A stretch of 13,779 nucleotides of DNA from an uncultured Collinsella sp. (GTDB lineage Bacteria; Actinomycetota; Coriobacteriia; Coriobacteriales; Coriobacteriaceae), in contig CABUAL010000017.1 of the NCBI GenBank assembly GCA_902489515.1, forward strand, positions 1 through 13,779, given 5' to 3'. The notes below the pieces were generated by a model. That model saw only the letters and a program-made list of their open reading frames with translations. It had not been told where the DNA came from and did not search any database. The number at the start of each line of letters is the position of its first letter. The stretch's first letter is position 1. Position numbers and translations under genes: made by a program. Below, one piece after another: positions 12,258-13,779 of the stretch.

Positions 12258-13261
12258 ATGGCATTCGATCCCATTCAAGAGGATTGCCATCGGCTCCGCT
12301 GGGCATCCCGGTTGGCCGGGTCGAGCACGACCGCGACCGCGCCGGGCACCTCATTGCCAAGGTGGTCGAGGCTGTCGACTACCGCATTCCCTTTATCCCT
12401 GACGATACCCAGGCAGAGCAGGAAGAGGCAGCTGCCGAGAACATGCTCCGCGAGGCAGCCGCGCTCGACCCGGCCAACCGGGATGCCCAGCGCATGCTGA
12501 CGGCGCTCACCGCCGAATCCAACGAGGAATACGTGCAGTATCTGGTGTCCAAGTGCGACGAGGTGGAGCATGACCTGGCGCTCAAAATCGCCTCGGCGCA
12601 GGACCCCTACGAGCGTGAGGCCGCAGGCGACCTTACGCGCCGCCCCTATCTGCGCTGGCTTGCCGCCCTTGCGTCACGCGCGCTCATTAGCGGCCGCTAT
12701 CGCATGTCGCTCGAAGCCGCAAACCGCAGCCTCGACTTTGCGCCCAACGACCCCGCTGGTGTCCGCCACACCGCGATGCTCGCCATGGCAAAGCTCGAAT
12801 ACCCCGCCGAGGAGCTCAAGCGCTTTCGCTCTGCCCACTCCGTCCCCTATCTCGCCAACACGCCGCTGCGCCGTCGTCCCAAGGATGCGGAGCGCGACTT
12901 GGACCCGTGGACGCTCATCGCGCTGATGAGCGCTGCCTGGCGCGAGCTGGACTACGAGGGCGCCGAGCACTATTTGCGCATCCTTGCGCGCTCGTGTCCG
13001 CACGCAGCCGAGGCACTCTACTTCCAAACCGAGTTTCCCGATGGCGTCTATGCCCGCGTCAACGTGGGTGTGGGCTCCACCGACGAACTTGTCCTTGCGC
13101 TGTCCGAGGCGACGCCGGTACTGCAGGAGGGCCTGGGCGCCCCCGACAACGCCAGTTTTGCCGCCTGGGTCGCCACCAACGATATCGTGCGTTCCCAAAT
13201 CGATGAGCGCATACTGCGGGCGGCCGAGCAGGGTTTGCCGTTTAAGGGAGGAGACCTCTAA
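12258..13261 (+). CDS. TPR-like helical protein of unknown function, apparently frameshifted near its start
   Basis: I do not recognise the family. The ATG at 12258 with its strong ribosome site reads MAFDPIQED and then leaves the coding frame. The long frame ending at TAA 13259-13261 has no ATG near its beginning, only a TTG at 12284. One extra base near 12283 would join them as MAFDPIQED-LPSAPLGIPVGRVEHD and give 334 residues. The protein is alpha-helical and acidic, with TPR-like stretches: LREAAALDPANRDAQRMLTA, AANRSLDFAPNDPAGVRHTA and EHYLRILARSCPHAAEALYF. There is no signal peptide or membrane segment. The next gene starts on the last base of its stop (TAATG), so the two are translationally coupled. 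A sequencing error is as likely as a real mutation. Confidence 0.7.
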
Positions 13262-13779
13262 TGGATCCGAGCGTCTACATCCCCGCCTACCTGGAGCGCA
13301 CCTATCTGGCGTCGCACCCCGAACTCACCGATGCAGCACGCGAGCTTGTCCATAACGACGTGAGCGTCAACCCTCATAAGTATGCGCAGACCGAGCATGC
13401 CCAGGCACTGCTGTCCTATGCCGGTGTTCATCGCCACCTGCTCGACGAGCTCCATCGCATCGAGGACATGGGCAGTGACGAGGAGTTCGAACAGACGCGT
13501 AATCGCCTGTTCGACGACATGCGCGATGAGCTGCTCAAAATTGTCCGCGTCGATGCACTGGCCGTCGACGCTCAGCTGCTCGCCATCATCCTGGCCGACA
13601 CGCCCGTTGACGCCTGCCTGGGTGACCTGATGAAGCTCGAGGCGACCACGGCCGATTACCTGCAGCAAAGCGTGCCCGGGTTCGACATAGAAGCCCCGCA
13701 CTACTGGGCCAATAATGTTTTGGCCGACGGTGTCACTGCAGCAGACCTTACCGTGAGCGAGCCGGCTCTTATCGGGTGG
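13261..13779 (+). CDS. Partial hypothetical protein, second gene of the TPR-like unit
   Basis: The frame is open from ATG 13261 to the right edge (173 codons, no stop reached). It starts MDPSVYIPAYLERTYLASHP and continues through helical, acidic segments such as HAQALLSYAGVHRHLLDELH and LVHNDVSVNPHKYAQTEHAQ. GGAGGA lies about 7 nt upstream, and the ATG overlaps the preceding stop by one base. Codon use is strongly G/C at third positions, as in the neighbours. It has no recognisable catalytic motif. The paired arrangement with a TPR-like protein suggests a scaffold or complex. The name and function remain unknown. Confidence 0.8.
   Translation, partial: MDPSVYIPAYLERTYLASHPELTDAARELVHNDVSVNPHKYAQTEHAQALLSYAGVHRHLLDELHRIEDMGSDEEFEQTRNRLFDDMRDELLKIVRVDALAVDAQLLAIILADTPVDACLGDLMKLEATTADYLQQSVPGFDIEAPHYWANNVLADGVTAADLTVSEPALIGW

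Noticed and set aside
12228..12500. 90-codon plus-strand frame starting before ATG 12258
   Set aside because: Only its first nine codons after ATG 12258 look coding; the rest is out of frame with the TPR-like protein.

Overview
The window looks like chromosome of a GC-rich, fermentative, anaerobic gut actinobacterium of the Coriobacteriia, most like Collinsella. The basis is the strong C/G bias at third codon positions in most genes, the gene content (three iron/zinc-type dehydrogenases and a multi-cluster ferredoxin protein), and recognition of protein style. It is not a database match.

Layout, left to right. (1) 2-1098, minus strand: the end of an accessory DNA-modification locus. A 55-aa ribbon-helix-helix (RHH) protein overlaps by one base the start of an N6-adenine methyltransferase ORF with a DPPY motif. 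The methyltransferase carries a nine-G homopolymer near its 5' end and meets an in-frame stop at the window edge. Three direct copies of an 8-bp unit (TACGTAAT) lie upstream of the RHH gene. (2) 1099-1587: AT-richer non-coding DNA with small repeats and the guaA terminator. (3) guaA (minus) and a cytoplasmic L-asparaginase, ansA (plus), diverge from a 267-bp intergenic region with a large dyad over the likely ansA -35 box. (4) A small XRE-type regulator (minus) and a 129-aa protein resembling the C-terminal part of a Cof-type HAD phosphatase without its catalytic residues (plus) diverge from a perfect 24-bp palindrome. (5) On the minus strand follow a DUF1648-like membrane protein, ychF, and a large protein with four 4Fe-4S motifs. 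(6) Three metal-dependent dehydrogenases lie on the minus strand: an iron-containing alcohol dehydrogenase, gldA, and a diverged gldA paralogue. Hairpins or terminators separate them. (7) A 500-bp gene-free stretch is followed on the plus strand by a two-gene unit of helical, TPR-like proteins of unknown function. The first gene appears to carry a one-base frameshift at its 5' end, and the second runs off the right edge.

How the genes work together. The dehydrogenase block would interconvert glycerol or related polyols, aldehydes and alcohols to balance NAD(H) in fermentation, and its intergenic hairpins suggest tuned relative expression. guaA and ansA are nitrogen and purine metabolism genes sharing a regulatory region. 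The most interesting parts are the RHH-methyltransferase unit, which looks phase-variable and autoregulated, and the XRE/HAD-remnant pair around a shared operator-like palindrome. No tRNA, rRNA, CRISPR array or insertion sequence was seen.
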